This document shows positions 8,416 to 16,812 of a stretch of DNA of 54,316 nt, in pieces (the stretch's first letter is position 1; the number at the start of each line of letters is the position of its first letter). Both the position numbers and the translations under genes were made by a program. Origin of the DNA: CALGFH01 sp036003705 (lineage in GTDB: Bacteria; Actinomycetota; CALGFH01); the NCBI GenBank assembly GCA_036003705.1, contig DASYSE010000055.1, positions 1 to 54,316 on the forward strand, read 5' to 3'. The notes beneath the pieces are model-generated. The model saw nothing but the letters and a program-made list of their open reading frames with translations, did no database searches and was not told the origin of the DNA.

Positions 8416-9189
8416 ATCGCCACCGCTGAGAAAGCCGCCGGCGGCGTCCAGTCGGTCGAGCGCGCCCTCTCCCTGCTCGAGAGCCTGGCCGACCTGGGGC
8501 AGGAGGTCGGGGTGAGCGAGCTGCGCAGCGCCACCGGGCTGCCCTTCGGCACCATCCACCGGCTGCTCGGCACGCTGGTGCTGCACGGCTACGCCCGGCA
8601 GAACCCGGAGACCCACAAGTACACCCTCGGCCCCCGCCTGCTGCGCCTGGGCGACGCCGCCGGACGGCACTTCAGCGTCTGGGCGCGCCCCTTCCTCAAC
8701 GAGCTGATGGAGATCAGCGGCGAGTCGGCCAACCTGGTCATGCTCGACGGCGACAACGCCGTCTACGTCGCCCAGGTGGCCTCCCGCAAGCACAACGTCC
8801 GGATGTTCACCGAGGTGGGGCGGCGGGTGCTGACGCACTCGACCGCGGTCGGCAAGGTCCTGCTCGCCTTCCGGCCCCGGCCCGCGGTGGAGGCGCTGCT
8901 GGAGCGCACCGGGCTGCCGCCGCGCACGCCGCGGACCATCGTCGACCGGAGCAGGTTGCTGGCCGAGCTGGACGTGGTGGCGCGGCAGGGCTACGCCGTC
9001 GACGACGGCGAGGAGGAGATCGGCGTCCGCTGCCTCGCCGTGCCGGTGTTCGGCGTCGGGGACAGCGTGGCCGCCGTGTCGATCTCGGCGCCCGAAGGGC
9101 GCCTGGGCCGCACCGACTACGAGCGCCTGCTCCCGGAGATGCTGCGCATCTCGGCGGCGATGACGGGCAGCTTCGTGGCCGCGTCCTGA
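8416..9189 (+). CDS. IclR-family transcriptional regulator (probable purine/glyoxylate regulator)
   Basis: About 257 residues. The N-terminal winged helix-turn-helix starts GGVQSVERALSLLESLADLG and continues through LPFGTIHRLLGTLVLHGYA; the C-terminal effector domain includes VTSHSTAVGKVL-like HSTAVGKVLLAF and RCLAVPVFG. AllR-type IclR proteins bind allantoin or glyoxylate and repress purine catabolism, so that role is inferred from position. The start is odd. The frame is open only from 8383, and no ATG, GTG or TTG occurs before the GTG at 8512, which would remove half of the DNA-binding domain. An ATC at 8416, seven bases after GGGAGG, is the best start. A sequencing error is the alternative. 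Confidence 0.85.
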   Translation: MATAEKAAGGVQSVERALSLLESLADLGQEVGVSELRSATGLPFGTIHRLLGTLVLHGYARQNPETHKYTLGPRLLRLGDAAGRHFSVWARPFLNELMEISGESANLVMLDGDNAVYVAQVASRKHNVRMFTEVGRRVLTHSTAVGKVLLAFRPRPAVEALLERTGLPPRTPRTIVDRSRLLAELDVVARQGYAVDDGEEEIGVRCLAVPVFGVGDSVAAVSISAPEGRLGRTDYERLLPEMLRISAAMTGSFVAAS

Positions 9190-9288
9190 CCGCTGCGGCG
9201 GGCCCGGCGGCCGGGGGGCCGGGCGGCCCGTGACGTCTTGACTGGACGCCCGACTCGGGGTACGGTCCAGCCACCAAAGTGGGTAATG

Positions 9289-9306
9289 TTCTCCGCATCA
9301 TGGAAA
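9289..9306 (+). promoter_or_regulatory. candidate IclR-family operator upstream of glxR operon
   Basis: TTCTCCGCATCATGGAAA, with TCC/GGA arms around an ATCAT-like centre, about 48 bases before the glxR ATG. It is the clearest palindrome of the four candidates and would control the whole glxR-to-allantoicase transcript. Confidence 0.45.
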
Positions 9307-9353
9307 GCCACCTTGGGGACCGCGCGGAGGTTGCGGAACGAGGAGGGCCGCCG

Positions 9354-10253
9354 ATGACGGCGATCGGGTTCGTCGGCCTGGGAGTGATGGGCCAGCCCAT
9401 GGCCGAGCACCTCGTCCGGGCCGGCCACCAGGTCACCGTCCACAACCGCTCCGAGGCACCGGTGCGGGCCCTGCAGGAGGCCGGCGCCAAGGCGGGCGCC
9501 TCGGCGGCCGAGGTGGCCGCCGGCGCCGACATGGTGATCACGATGGTCCCCGACTCGCCCGACGTCGAGGCCGTGGTCCTCGGCCCCGGCGGCGTCCTCG
9601 AGACCGCGCGGCAGGGGATGCTGCTGATCGACATGAGCACGATCCGGCCCGACACGGCCCGCCGGGTCGGCGAGCAGGCCCAGGCCCGCGGGGTGCGGTT
9701 CCTCGACGCCCCGGTGAGCGGCGGCGAGGTCGGCGCCGTCGAGGCGACCCTGTCGATCATGGTCGGTGGCGCCGCCGAGGACTTCCAGGCGGCGCTGCCC
9801 GTCCTGGAGTCGCTGGGCAGGACGGTCGTGCACGTCGGGCCCGTCGGCTCCGGCCAGACCGTCAAGGCCGCCAACCAGCTGATCGTCGCCGGCGTGATCG
9901 AGCTCGTCAGCGAGGCGATCGTGCTGCTGGAGGCCCACGACGTCGACATGGAGCCGGCCATCAAGGTGCTGGCCGGCGGGCTGGCCGGCAACCAGGTCCT
10001 GGAGCGCAAGGCGGCCGGCATGCTGGCCCGCAAGTTCGACCCGGGCTTCCGCATCGACCTGCACCACAAGGACATGCAGATCATCCAGGCGGCGGCCCGC
10101 GACGCCGGGGTCGCCATCCCGGTGACCGCGCTGGTCGCCCAGATGCTGGTCTCGCTGCGCAGCCTCGGCCGCGGCTCCCTCGACCACAGCGCCATCCTGA
10201 CGCTGATCGAGGACCTTTCCGGCCGCGGCGGTCCCCATCCCACCGCCGGTTGA
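9354..10253 (+). CDS. glxR: tartronate semialdehyde reductase (2-hydroxy-3-oxopropionate reductase)
   Basis: NAD(P)H-dependent reduction of tartronate semialdehyde (the Gcl product) to D-glycerate; 299 residues, normal for the beta-hydroxyacid dehydrogenase family. The N-terminus has the dinucleotide motif GFVGLGVMGQPMA; next come the substrate-binding DAPVSGGEVGA and the catalytic-lysine region GSGQTVKAANQLIV. ATG at 9354 follows GAGGAGGG. It is the first gene of a long plus-strand operon; the partner carboligase and isomerase lie on the opposite strand at 25-28 kb and glycerate kinase at 19003. Related 3-hydroxyisobutyrate dehydrogenases are similar, but context favours GlxR. Confidence 0.88.
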   Translation: MTAIGFVGLGVMGQPMAEHLVRAGHQVTVHNRSEAPVRALQEAGAKAGASAAEVAAGADMVITMVPDSPDVEAVVLGPGGVLETARQGMLLIDMSTIRPDTARRVGEQAQARGVRFLDAPVSGGEVGAVEATLSIMVGGAAEDFQAALPVLESLGRTVVHVGPVGSGQTVKAANQLIVAGVIELVSEAIVLLEAHDVDMEPAIKVLAGGLAGNQVLERKAAGMLARKFDPGFRIDLHHKDMQIIQAAARDAGVAIPVTALVAQMLVSLRSLGRGSLDHSAILTLIEDLSGRGGPHPTAG

Positions 10254-10262
10254 GAGGTCATC

Positions 10263-11102
10263 ATGCTGGTTGCCCGTCCCACGACGCTGGCCGCGGTGTT
10301 CGACGCGCTCGACGAACGCCCCGACGCCCACCTGCTGGCCGGCGGCACCGACCTGATGGTCGAGGTGAACTTCGGCCACCGGCGCCCGCCCGCGGTGGTC
10401 GGCCTGCGTCGCGTCGAGGAGCTCAAAGGCTACGAGGTGTCCGCCGACGAGGTCGTGCTGCGGGCCGGGGTCACCTGGACCGAGATCGAGAACGACCTGG
10501 CCGACGTCCTGCCCGGGCTGGCGGCGGCGGCCCGGACGGTGGGCTCGCCCCAGATGCGCAACGCCGGCACCGTCGGCGGCAACGTCGGCACGGCCAGCCC
10601 GGCCGGCGACGGGCTGCCGGTGCTCGGCGCCCTCGACGCCACCCTGGTGCTGGCCAGCCGCGGCGACGAGCGCCGCCTGCCGCTGGCCGAGTTCATCACC
10701 GGGGTCAAGCAGACCGTGATCCGGCCGGGCGAGGTCATCCGCGAGATCCGGGTGCCCCGCCTGGACGGCCCCCAGCAGTTCCTCAAGGTCGGCACCCGCA
10801 ACGCCATGGTGATCTCGATCGTGGTCTGCGGCCTGGCCGTCGACCGGGCCGGCCGCAGCGTCCGCCTCGGCCTCGGCTCGGTGGCCCCGCGGCCGCTGCG
10901 GGCGACCGCCGCCGAGGAGTTCATCGCCGGCCGGATCGACTGGGACGCGATGACCGCCCCGCCGGACGCGGTGGCCAGGTTCGGCGAGCTCGCCCGCGAG
11001 GCCGCGACGCCCATCTCCGACCAGCGGGGCACGGCCGAGTTCCGCCGCCATGCCGTCCAGGTGGTCGCCACCCGCGCCCTGCAAAGGAGCCTCGCAGCAT
11101 GA
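10263..11102 (+). CDS. xanthine dehydrogenase FAD-binding subunit
   Basis: FAD subunit of a three-subunit molybdenum hydroxylase, 279 residues. The flavin motifs LLAGGTDLMVEVN and MRNAGTVGGNVGTASPAGDG are both intact; the C-terminal CO-dehydrogenase flavoprotein domain follows (LKVGTRNAMVISIV). It passes electrons from the 2Fe-2S subunit to NAD+ or another acceptor. ATG at 10263, nine bases after glxR; its stop overlaps the start of the iron-sulfur subunit by four bases. Confidence 0.9.
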   Translation: MLVARPTTLAAVFDALDERPDAHLLAGGTDLMVEVNFGHRRPPAVVGLRRVEELKGYEVSADEVVLRAGVTWTEIENDLADVLPGLAAAARTVGSPQMRNAGTVGGNVGTASPAGDGLPVLGALDATLVLASRGDERRLPLAEFITGVKQTVIRPGEVIREIRVPRLDGPQQFLKVGTRNAMVISIVVCGLAVDRAGRSVRLGLGSVAPRPLRATAAEEFIAGRIDWDAMTAPPDAVARFGELAREAATPISDQRGTAEFRRHAVQVVATRALQRSLAA

Positions 11103-11608
11103 GCCCACCGCCCGCCACCGACCAGGCCACCGACAGCTACCGGCTGTCGGTCAACGGCAAGGACCGGGAGGTCACCGACGCCTGGATCGGGGAGAGCCTG
11201 CTCTACGTGCTCAGGGAGCGGCTCGGCCTTCCCGGCGCCAAGAACGCCTGCGAGCAGGGCGAGTGCGGCTCCTGCTCGGTCATGCTGGACGGGGTCCTGA
11301 TCGCCTCTTGCTGCGTGATGGCCGCCGACGCGGTCGGCAGCGACGTGCGCACCGTGGAGGGCCTGAGCCCCGAGGGTGAGCTGACCGACGTCCAGCGGGC
11401 CTTCGTCGAGCAGGGCGCCGTGCAGTGCGGCTTCTGCATCCCCGGGATGATCGTGGCCATCCACGACCTGCTGGACCGCCGGCCCGAGGCCGACGAGCTC
11501 ACCCTGCGCGAGGCCATCTCCGGCAACCTGTGCCGGTGCACCGGATACGGCCGCATCTTCGCCGCCTTCCATGCCGTCAAGGAGGAGCGCGCCCGTGCCA
11601 GCACCTAG
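11099..11608 (+). CDS. xanthine dehydrogenase 2Fe-2S subunit
   Basis: 169-residue iron-sulfur subunit. The plant-type ferredoxin domain has Cys 51, 56, 59 and 71/72 (CEQGECGSC); the C-terminal [2Fe-2S] domain has Cys 110, 113, 145 and 147 (QCGFC and LCRCTGYG). Both clusters look complete. It starts at an ATGA overlap with the FAD subunit and ends 14 bases inside the molybdenum subunit gene, so translation is probably coupled. Confidence 0.93.
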   Translation: MSPPPATDQATDSYRLSVNGKDREVTDAWIGESLLYVLRERLGLPGAKNACEQGECGSCSVMLDGVLIASCCVMAADAVGSDVRTVEGLSPEGELTDVQRAFVEQGAVQCGFCIPGMIVAIHDLLDRRPEADELTLREAISGNLCRCTGYGRIFAAFHAVKEERARAST

Positions 11609-13898
11609 CCTGCCGAGCACCTTCACCCGCACGCGCCGGGCCCCCGGCCTCGGGGACAGCGTCCTGCGGCCCGACGCCCCGGCCAAGACCAAGGGCCAGT
11701 TCGCCTTCTCCTCCGACCTGTGGATGGAGGGGATGGTGTGGGGGGCGACCCTGCGCAGCCCCCACCCCTACGCCCGCATCCGGTCGCTCGACACCGCGCC
11801 CGCCCTGGCCATCTCCGGCGTGCACGCGGTGATCACCAACGACGACCTGTGGGGCAGCCGGACCTACGGCCTCGAGCACCACGACCAGCCCGTGTTCGCC
11901 GACCAGGTGGTCCGCTTCCACGGCGAGCCGGTCGCCGCCGTGGCCGCCGACCATCCCGAGATCGCCCGCCGGGCCGCCGCCGCCATCGGGGTCGACTACG
12001 AGGTCCTGGCCCCGGTGGTCGACCCGGAGGTGGCCATGGCCGGCGAGCCCATCCACCCCGCCGGCAACCTGTTCCGGCACCTGAAGATCCGCTTCGGCGA
12101 CCCGGACGCCCAGGGTGAGGTGGTGGTCGAGGGCGACTACGAGGTCGGCATGCAGGACCAGGCGTTCCTGGGCCCGGAGTCCGGCCTGGCCGTGCCCAGC
12201 GAGGACGGCGGCGTCGAGCTGTACGTCGCCACCCAGTGGCTGCACGTCGACCGCGACCAGATCGCCGCCTGCCTGAACCTGCCGCGGGAGAAGGTGCGCC
12301 TCAGCCTGGCCGGCACCGGCGGCGCCTTCGGCGGACGCGAGGACCTCTCCATGCAGATCCACGCCTGCCTGCTGGCGCTGGTCACCCGCAAGCCGGTCAA
12401 GATGGTGTACAGCCGCGAGGAGTCGTTCTTCGGTCACGTCCACCGGCACCCGGCCCGGCTCTGGTACCGCCATCACGCCACCCGTGAGGGGAAGCTGGTC
12501 AACGTCGAGTGCCGGATGGTGTTCGACGGCGGGGCCTACACCTCGTCCTCGACAGCGGTGATCTCCAACGCCTCGGCCTTCGCCCCCGGCCCCTACTTCA
12601 CCCCCAACGCCAAGGTCGACGGCTTCGCCGTGCGCACCAACAACCCCCCGTGCGGGGCCATGCGCGGGTTCGGGGCGGTGCAGACCTCGTTCGCCGCCGA
12701 GGCCCAGATGGACCGGCTGGCCGCGGAGCTGGGCATCGACCCGGTCGAGCTGCGTCTGCGCAACGCCATCAAGACCCACGACAAGCTGATCACCGGGCAG
12801 GTGATCACCGGCACCGCCCCGGTGGCCGAATGCATCATCGCCTGCCGCGACCTGCCGATGCCGGAGCCGCTGGCGGCCGACGCCCCGGTGATGGCGCTGC
12901 CGGGCGGCGCCGGGCTGACCGCCCTGCACGGCGACGTCCGGCGCGGGGTCGGGTTGGCGGTCGGGTTCAAGAACCTGGCCTTCTCCGAGGGGTTCGACGA
13001 CTACTCGACGGCGCGGGTGCGCCTGGAGCTGGGACCGGGCGGCGAGCCGGTGGCCACCGTCCACACCGCCACCGCCGAGGTCGGCCAGGGGTTCGTCACC
13101 ATCGCCCAGCAGATCGCCCGGGCCGAGCTGGGCGCCCACGAGGTGGTCGTCCAGGCGGCCGACACCCAGGTCGGCTCGGCCGGCTCCACCAGCGCCTCGC
13201 GCCAGACGATGATGTCCGGCGGGGCGGTGCAGATGGCCTGCTCGGCGGTGCGCGAGGTGCTGCTGGAGCGGGCGGCCCTCGACCTGCACCTGGCCCCGGC
13301 GGACATGGTGCTGGAAGAGGGCGAGCTGGTCACCAAGGACGGCGGCGCCAGCGTGTCGCTGGTCGACGCCCTGCGCGCCGGGCCGATCGAGGCGACCCGC
13401 GAGTTCCACCACGCCCCGACCGAGCCGCTGGACGAGAACGGCCAGGGCAACGCGCACTGGTCGCTGGCCTGCGCCGCCCACCGCGCGGTGGTCGACGTCG
13501 ACCCGGAGCTCGGGCTGGTGCGGGTCGTGCAGGTGGCCACCGCCCAGGACATCGGCAGGGCGCTGAACCCGCTGGCCGTCACCGGCCAGATCGAGGGCGG
13601 CATCGCCCAGGGCGTCGGCCTGGCCGTGATGGAGGAGATCATGGTCGACCAGGGCAGGATCAGGAACCCGTCGTTCACCGACTACCTGCTCCCGACCGCC
13701 CTGGACATGCCGCCGGTGGTGCAGACCTGGATCGAGCAGCCCGAGCGGGCCGCGCCCTACGGGGCCAAAGGCGTCGGCGAGCCGCCGACCATCTCCTCGA
13801 CCGGCGCGGTGGTGGCCGCCATCCGCCAGGCGACCGGCCTGCCGCTGACCCGGATCCCGGTGCGGCCGGACGACATCGCCCTGGCTCGACGAGTGTGA
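11595..13898 (+). CDS. xanthine dehydrogenase molybdopterin-binding subunit
   Basis: Catalytic subunit that hydroxylates hypoxanthine/xanthine to urate; 767 residues, as expected for a separated large subunit. The N-terminal aldehyde-oxidase/xanthine-dehydrogenase a/b hammerhead (about 30-140) is followed by molybdopterin motifs GTGGAFGGRED, NNPPCGAMRGFGAVQ and the C-terminal APYGAKGVGEPP, whose Glu is the catalytic base in this family. GTG at 11595 has AAGGAGG upstream; an in-frame ATG at 11571 lies before that ribosome site and was rejected. Substrate is inferred from neighbouring uricase. Confidence 0.92.
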   Translation: MPAPSLPSTFTRTRRAPGLGDSVLRPDAPAKTKGQFAFSSDLWMEGMVWGATLRSPHPYARIRSLDTAPALAISGVHAVITNDDLWGSRTYGLEHHDQPVFADQVVRFHGEPVAAVAADHPEIARRAAAAIGVDYEVLAPVVDPEVAMAGEPIHPAGNLFRHLKIRFGDPDAQGEVVVEGDYEVGMQDQAFLGPESGLAVPSEDGGVELYVATQWLHVDRDQIAACLNLPREKVRLSLAGTGGAFGGREDLSMQIHACLLALVTRKPVKMVYSREESFFGHVHRHPARLWYRHHATREGKLVNVECRMVFDGGAYTSSSTAVISNASAFAPGPYFTPNAKVDGFAVRTNNPPCGAMRGFGAVQTSFAAEAQMDRLAAELGIDPVELRLRNAIKTHDKLITGQVITGTAPVAECIIACRDLPMPEPLAADAPVMALPGGAGLTALHGDVRRGVGLAVGFKNLAFSEGFDDYSTARVRLELGPGGEPVATVHTATAEVGQGFVTIAQQIARAELGAHEVVVQAADTQVGSAGSTSASRQTMMSGGAVQMACSAVREVLLERAALDLHLAPADMVLEEGELVTKDGGASVSLVDALRAGPIEATREFHHAPTEPLDENGQGNAHWSLACAAHRAVVDVDPELGLVRVVQVATAQDIGRALNPLAVTGQIEGGIAQGVGLAVMEEIMVDQGRIRNPSFTDYLLPTALDMPPVVQTWIEQPERAAPYGAKGVGEPPTISSTGAVVAAIRQATGLPLTRIPVRPDDIALARRV

Positions 13899-13911
13899 GG
13901 AGTCCACGACC

Positions 13912-14754
13912 ATGGGCATCGTCCTGGGTGCGAACCGCTACGGCAAGGCCGGCAACCACCTGTTCAAGGTGGTGCGCGCCGGCGACCGGCACCAGGTGCG
14001 CGACTACCGCGTCGACGTGGCCCTGACCGGCGACTACGACGCCGTGCACACCGACGGCGACAACACCGGGGCCCTGGCCACCGACACCATGCGCAACACC
14101 GTGTACGCGGTGGCCAGCCAGCACGCCTTCGACACGCCCGAGGAGTACGGCCTGCAGCTGGTGGAGTATCTCCTCACCCAGCCACGGGTCCGGAGCGCCC
14201 GGGCCAGCGTGGTCGAGCAGCGCTGGGACCGGATCGCGGTCGACGGCCAGCCGCACGACCACGCCTTCACCAAGGCCGCCGGCGGCAAGCACACCGCGGT
14301 CGTCACCGGCGAGGGCGACCGGCGGCTGGTCACCGCCGGCATCGACGACCTGCACGTGCTGAAGACGACCAACTCGGGATGGTCGAACTTCCTCGAGGGC
14401 GGCTACCGGACCCTGAAGGACACCGACGACCGCATCCTGGCCACCAGCATCACCGCCTCATGGGACTACCGCGACCCCGACGTCGACTACGGCGCCTGCT
14501 GGGACGGGGTCCACGAGCAGATCGGCCGCACCTTCACCGACCACTTCAGCCCGTCGGTGCAGCACACCATCTGGCGCATGGGCCAGGCGATCCTGGAGCG
14601 GTACGAGCAGATCGAACGGATCAGCTTCACGCTGCCCAACAAGCACCACATCCTCTACGACCTGGCACCGTTCGGCCTGGACAACGACCGGGAGATCTAC
14701 TGGGTCACGGTCGAGCCCTACGGACGCATCGAGGCCACCGTGGAGCGCGACTGA
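13912..14754 (+). CDS. urate oxidase (uricase)
   Basis: Cofactor-free oxidation of urate to 5-hydroxyisourate; 280 residues, two tandem tunnelling-fold halves. The known Lys-Thr-His catalytic set can be placed: Lys12 in NRYGKAG, Thr57 in ATDTMRNTVY and His245 in NKHHIL. The GWSNFLEGGYRTLKDTDDR region is typical. ATG at 13912, 13 bases after the xanthine dehydrogenase large subunit. Here uricase is stand-alone, unlike Bacillus PucL in which it is fused to OHCU decarboxylase; in this cluster that domain is fused to the permease instead. Confidence 0.95.
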   Translation: MGIVLGANRYGKAGNHLFKVVRAGDRHQVRDYRVDVALTGDYDAVHTDGDNTGALATDTMRNTVYAVASQHAFDTPEEYGLQLVEYLLTQPRVRSARASVVEQRWDRIAVDGQPHDHAFTKAAGGKHTAVVTGEGDRRLVTAGIDDLHVLKTTNSGWSNFLEGGYRTLKDTDDRILATSITASWDYRDPDVDYGACWDGVHEQIGRTFTDHFSPSVQHTIWRMGQAILERYEQIERISFTLPNKHHILYDLAPFGLDNDREIYWVTVEPYGRIEATVERD

Positions 14755-14789
14755 ATCGGGGAGCACCCACCGAAAGGCTGTGACGCCAG

Positions 14790-16715
14790 ATGGCCAGGAC
14801 CGAAGCACGGGCAGCCGGCCGCCGCCCCATCCACCCCGTCGACGAGATCCTGCCGCCGGCCAAGCTGGCCGTCTACGGGTTCCAGCACGTGCTCGCCTTC
14901 TACGCCGGCGCCGTCATCGTGCCGATCCTGCTGGCCGGCGCCATCCACCTGACGCCCGAGCAGCTCGCCTACCTGATCAACGCCGACCTGTTCACCTGCG
15001 GCATCGCCTCGATCATCCAGTCGGTCGGCTTCTGGAGGATCGGCGTGCGGATGCCGCTGCTGCAGGGCGTCACCTTCGCCGCGGTGTCGCCGATGATCAG
15101 CATCGGCCTGGCCGAAGGCGGCGGGACCCCCGGCCTGCGGGCCATCTACGGCTCCGTCATCGTCGCCGGGATCTTCGCGTTCCTGGTGGCGCCCTTCTTC
15201 GCCAGGCTGATCCGGCTGTTCCCCCCGATCGTCACCGGGACGGTCATCACCATCATCGGCATCGTGCTGCTGTCGGTGGCCGCCCTGGACGCCGGGGGTG
15301 GCGGCGCCAGCCAGTTCACCGACCCGCCCACCTTCGGGCGCCTGCGGAACCTGGCGCTTGCCGGCTTCACCCTGCTGGTCATCCTGGCCATCTACCGGAT
15401 GTTCACCGGTTTCCTGGCCACCGTCGCGGTGCTCATCGGCCTGATGGTCGGCACCCTGGCCGGCTGGATCTTCGACTTCACCGACTTCAGCAGGGTCGCC
15501 GGCGCCGACGTGGTCGGCGTCACCACCCCCTTCCATTTCGGCGCCCCGACCTTCCCGGTGGCGGCGGTCATCTCCTTGGTCATCGTGATGCTGATCACCA
15601 TGGTGGAGACCACCGGCGACGTCTTCGCCTGCGGCGAGATCGTCGGCAAGCCGATCGACAAGGAGGACGTGGCCAGGGCGCTGCGGGCCGACGGCCTGGC
15701 CACCACCCTTGGCGGCATCCTCAACTCGTTCCCCTACACCTGCTTCGCCGAGAACGTCGGGCTGGTCCGGCTGACCAAGGTGAAGAGCCGCTTCGTGGTC
15801 GCCACCGCCGGGCTGTTCATGATCGTCATCGGCCTGATCCCCAAGGTCGGCGCCATCGTCGCGGCCATCCCACCGCCGGTGCTTGGCGGGGCCGGCTTCG
15901 CCCTGTTCGGCACCGTGGCCGTGATCGGCATCCAGACCCTGCGGCGGGTCGACTTCCACGACGAGCGCAACGTGATCATCCTGGCCGTCAGCCTCGGCTT
16001 CGCGATGACGCCGACCGTCTACCCGGCGATCGTCAACTTCTTCCCCGAGTCGGTGCGGACCATCATCTCCAGCGGCATCACCCTTGGCAGCATCAGCGCC
16101 ATCGTCCTCAACCTGGTCTTCAACGTCTGGGGTGGCCACAGCAACCTGGTCACCAAGGTGCTGCCGGTCCCGCGGCAGGACGAGGTGATGAGCATCGACC
16201 AGGTCAACCAGATGGACCGCGAGCAGTTCGTCGACACCTTCGGGGGGCTGTTCCAGGGGCCGCCGTGGATCGCCGAGCAGGCATACCGGGCCCGGCCCTT
16301 CGAGGACGTGTACGACCTGCGGCGGGCCTTCCACGACGCCCTGTTCGAGGCCCCGGCGGAGCGGCAGCTGGAGCTGATCCGCCAGTACCCGGACCTGGCC
16401 GGGGCGGCCACCCGCGAGGGCCGGCTGTCCAGCCGGTCGGCGATGGATCAGGCGTACGCCGGCCTCAACCAGCTCGACAGCGACGAGTACACCAGCTTCG
16501 ACGACCTCACCCGGGCCTACCGGGAGAAGTTCGGCTTCCCGCTGGTCGTGGCCGTGCGCGAGAACACCAAGGAGACCATCCTCAAGTCCGGCAACGCCCG
16601 GCTGCAGAACTCCCCCGCCGCCGAGCAGGCCACCGCGCTGGTGGAGATCGCCAAGATCGCCAACCTGCGCCTGCTCGACATCGTCGAGGAGCCGGTCGAC
16701 CGGCCGGTGGCGTGA
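14790..16715 (+). CDS. NCS2 uracil/xanthine permease fused to an OHCU-decarboxylase-like domain
   Basis: 641 residues. Residues ~20-460 form an NCS2 purine/proton symporter with 12-14 hydrophobic segments; diagnostic parts are QHVLAFYAGAVIVPILLAGA, PLLQGVTFAA, the ITMVETTGDVFACGEI substrate motif and GGILNSFPYTCFAENVGLV. From about 475 (SIDQVNQMDREQFVDTFGGL) a second domain matches OHCU decarboxylase, the enzyme giving S-allantoin. The catalytic His of the HPDLAG motif is Tyr533 (QYPDLAG) and the Glu of the SxxEQ motif is Asp553 (SAMDQ), so this domain may be inactive or altered. Normal NCS2 carriers end near 430-460 residues. ATG at 14790; 35 bases after uricase. Confidence 0.85.
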   Translation: MARTEARAAGRRPIHPVDEILPPAKLAVYGFQHVLAFYAGAVIVPILLAGAIHLTPEQLAYLINADLFTCGIASIIQSVGFWRIGVRMPLLQGVTFAAVSPMISIGLAEGGGTPGLRAIYGSVIVAGIFAFLVAPFFARLIRLFPPIVTGTVITIIGIVLLSVAALDAGGGGASQFTDPPTFGRLRNLALAGFTLLVILAIYRMFTGFLATVAVLIGLMVGTLAGWIFDFTDFSRVAGADVVGVTTPFHFGAPTFPVAAVISLVIVMLITMVETTGDVFACGEIVGKPIDKEDVARALRADGLATTLGGILNSFPYTCFAENVGLVRLTKVKSRFVVATAGLFMIVIGLIPKVGAIVAAIPPPVLGGAGFALFGTVAVIGIQTLRRVDFHDERNVIILAVSLGFAMTPTVYPAIVNFFPESVRTIISSGITLGSISAIVLNLVFNVWGGHSNLVTKVLPVPRQDEVMSIDQVNQMDREQFVDTFGGLFQGPPWIAEQAYRARPFEDVYDLRRAFHDALFEAPAERQLELIRQYPDLAGAATREGRLSSRSAMDQAYAGLNQLDSDEYTSFDDLTRAYREKFGFPLVVAVRENTKETILKSGNARLQNSPAAEQATALVEIAKIANLRLLDIVEEPVDRPVA

Positions 16716-16730
16716 GGCCGCGATGAGCGG

Positions 16731-16812
16731 CCGGACGGGTCGTACCCCCGGGGTCCGGCCGGAGGGATGCCCCGGTTGGTCGGGGAGCTGTTCCAGGCGG
16801 GTGCCCCAGTGA
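16731..16812 (+). repeat. modular GC-rich repeat, copy R1 (gene junction permease / deaminase)
   Basis: The 82 bases hold CCGGACGGGTCGTACCCCCG, GGGTCCGGCCGGAGGG, ATGCCCCGGTTGGTCGGG, GAGCTGTTCCAGG and GGGTGCCCC in that order, ending at the start of the next gene. The same modules in the same order occur, read on the minus strand, at 50425-50619. The repeat also carries a 29-codon open frame (ATG 16723, TGA 16810-16812) whose stop overlaps the deaminase GTG; I cannot say that it is translated for a purpose. Confidence 0.7.

Noticed and set aside
8512..9189. IclR starting at GTG 8512
   Set aside because: This would delete the first helices of the DNA-binding domain, which are clearly encoded upstream in the same frame.
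11577..13919. 780-codon minus-strand frame
   Set aside because: Antisense to the xanthine dehydrogenase large subunit, which has all its family motifs; composition is shadow-like.
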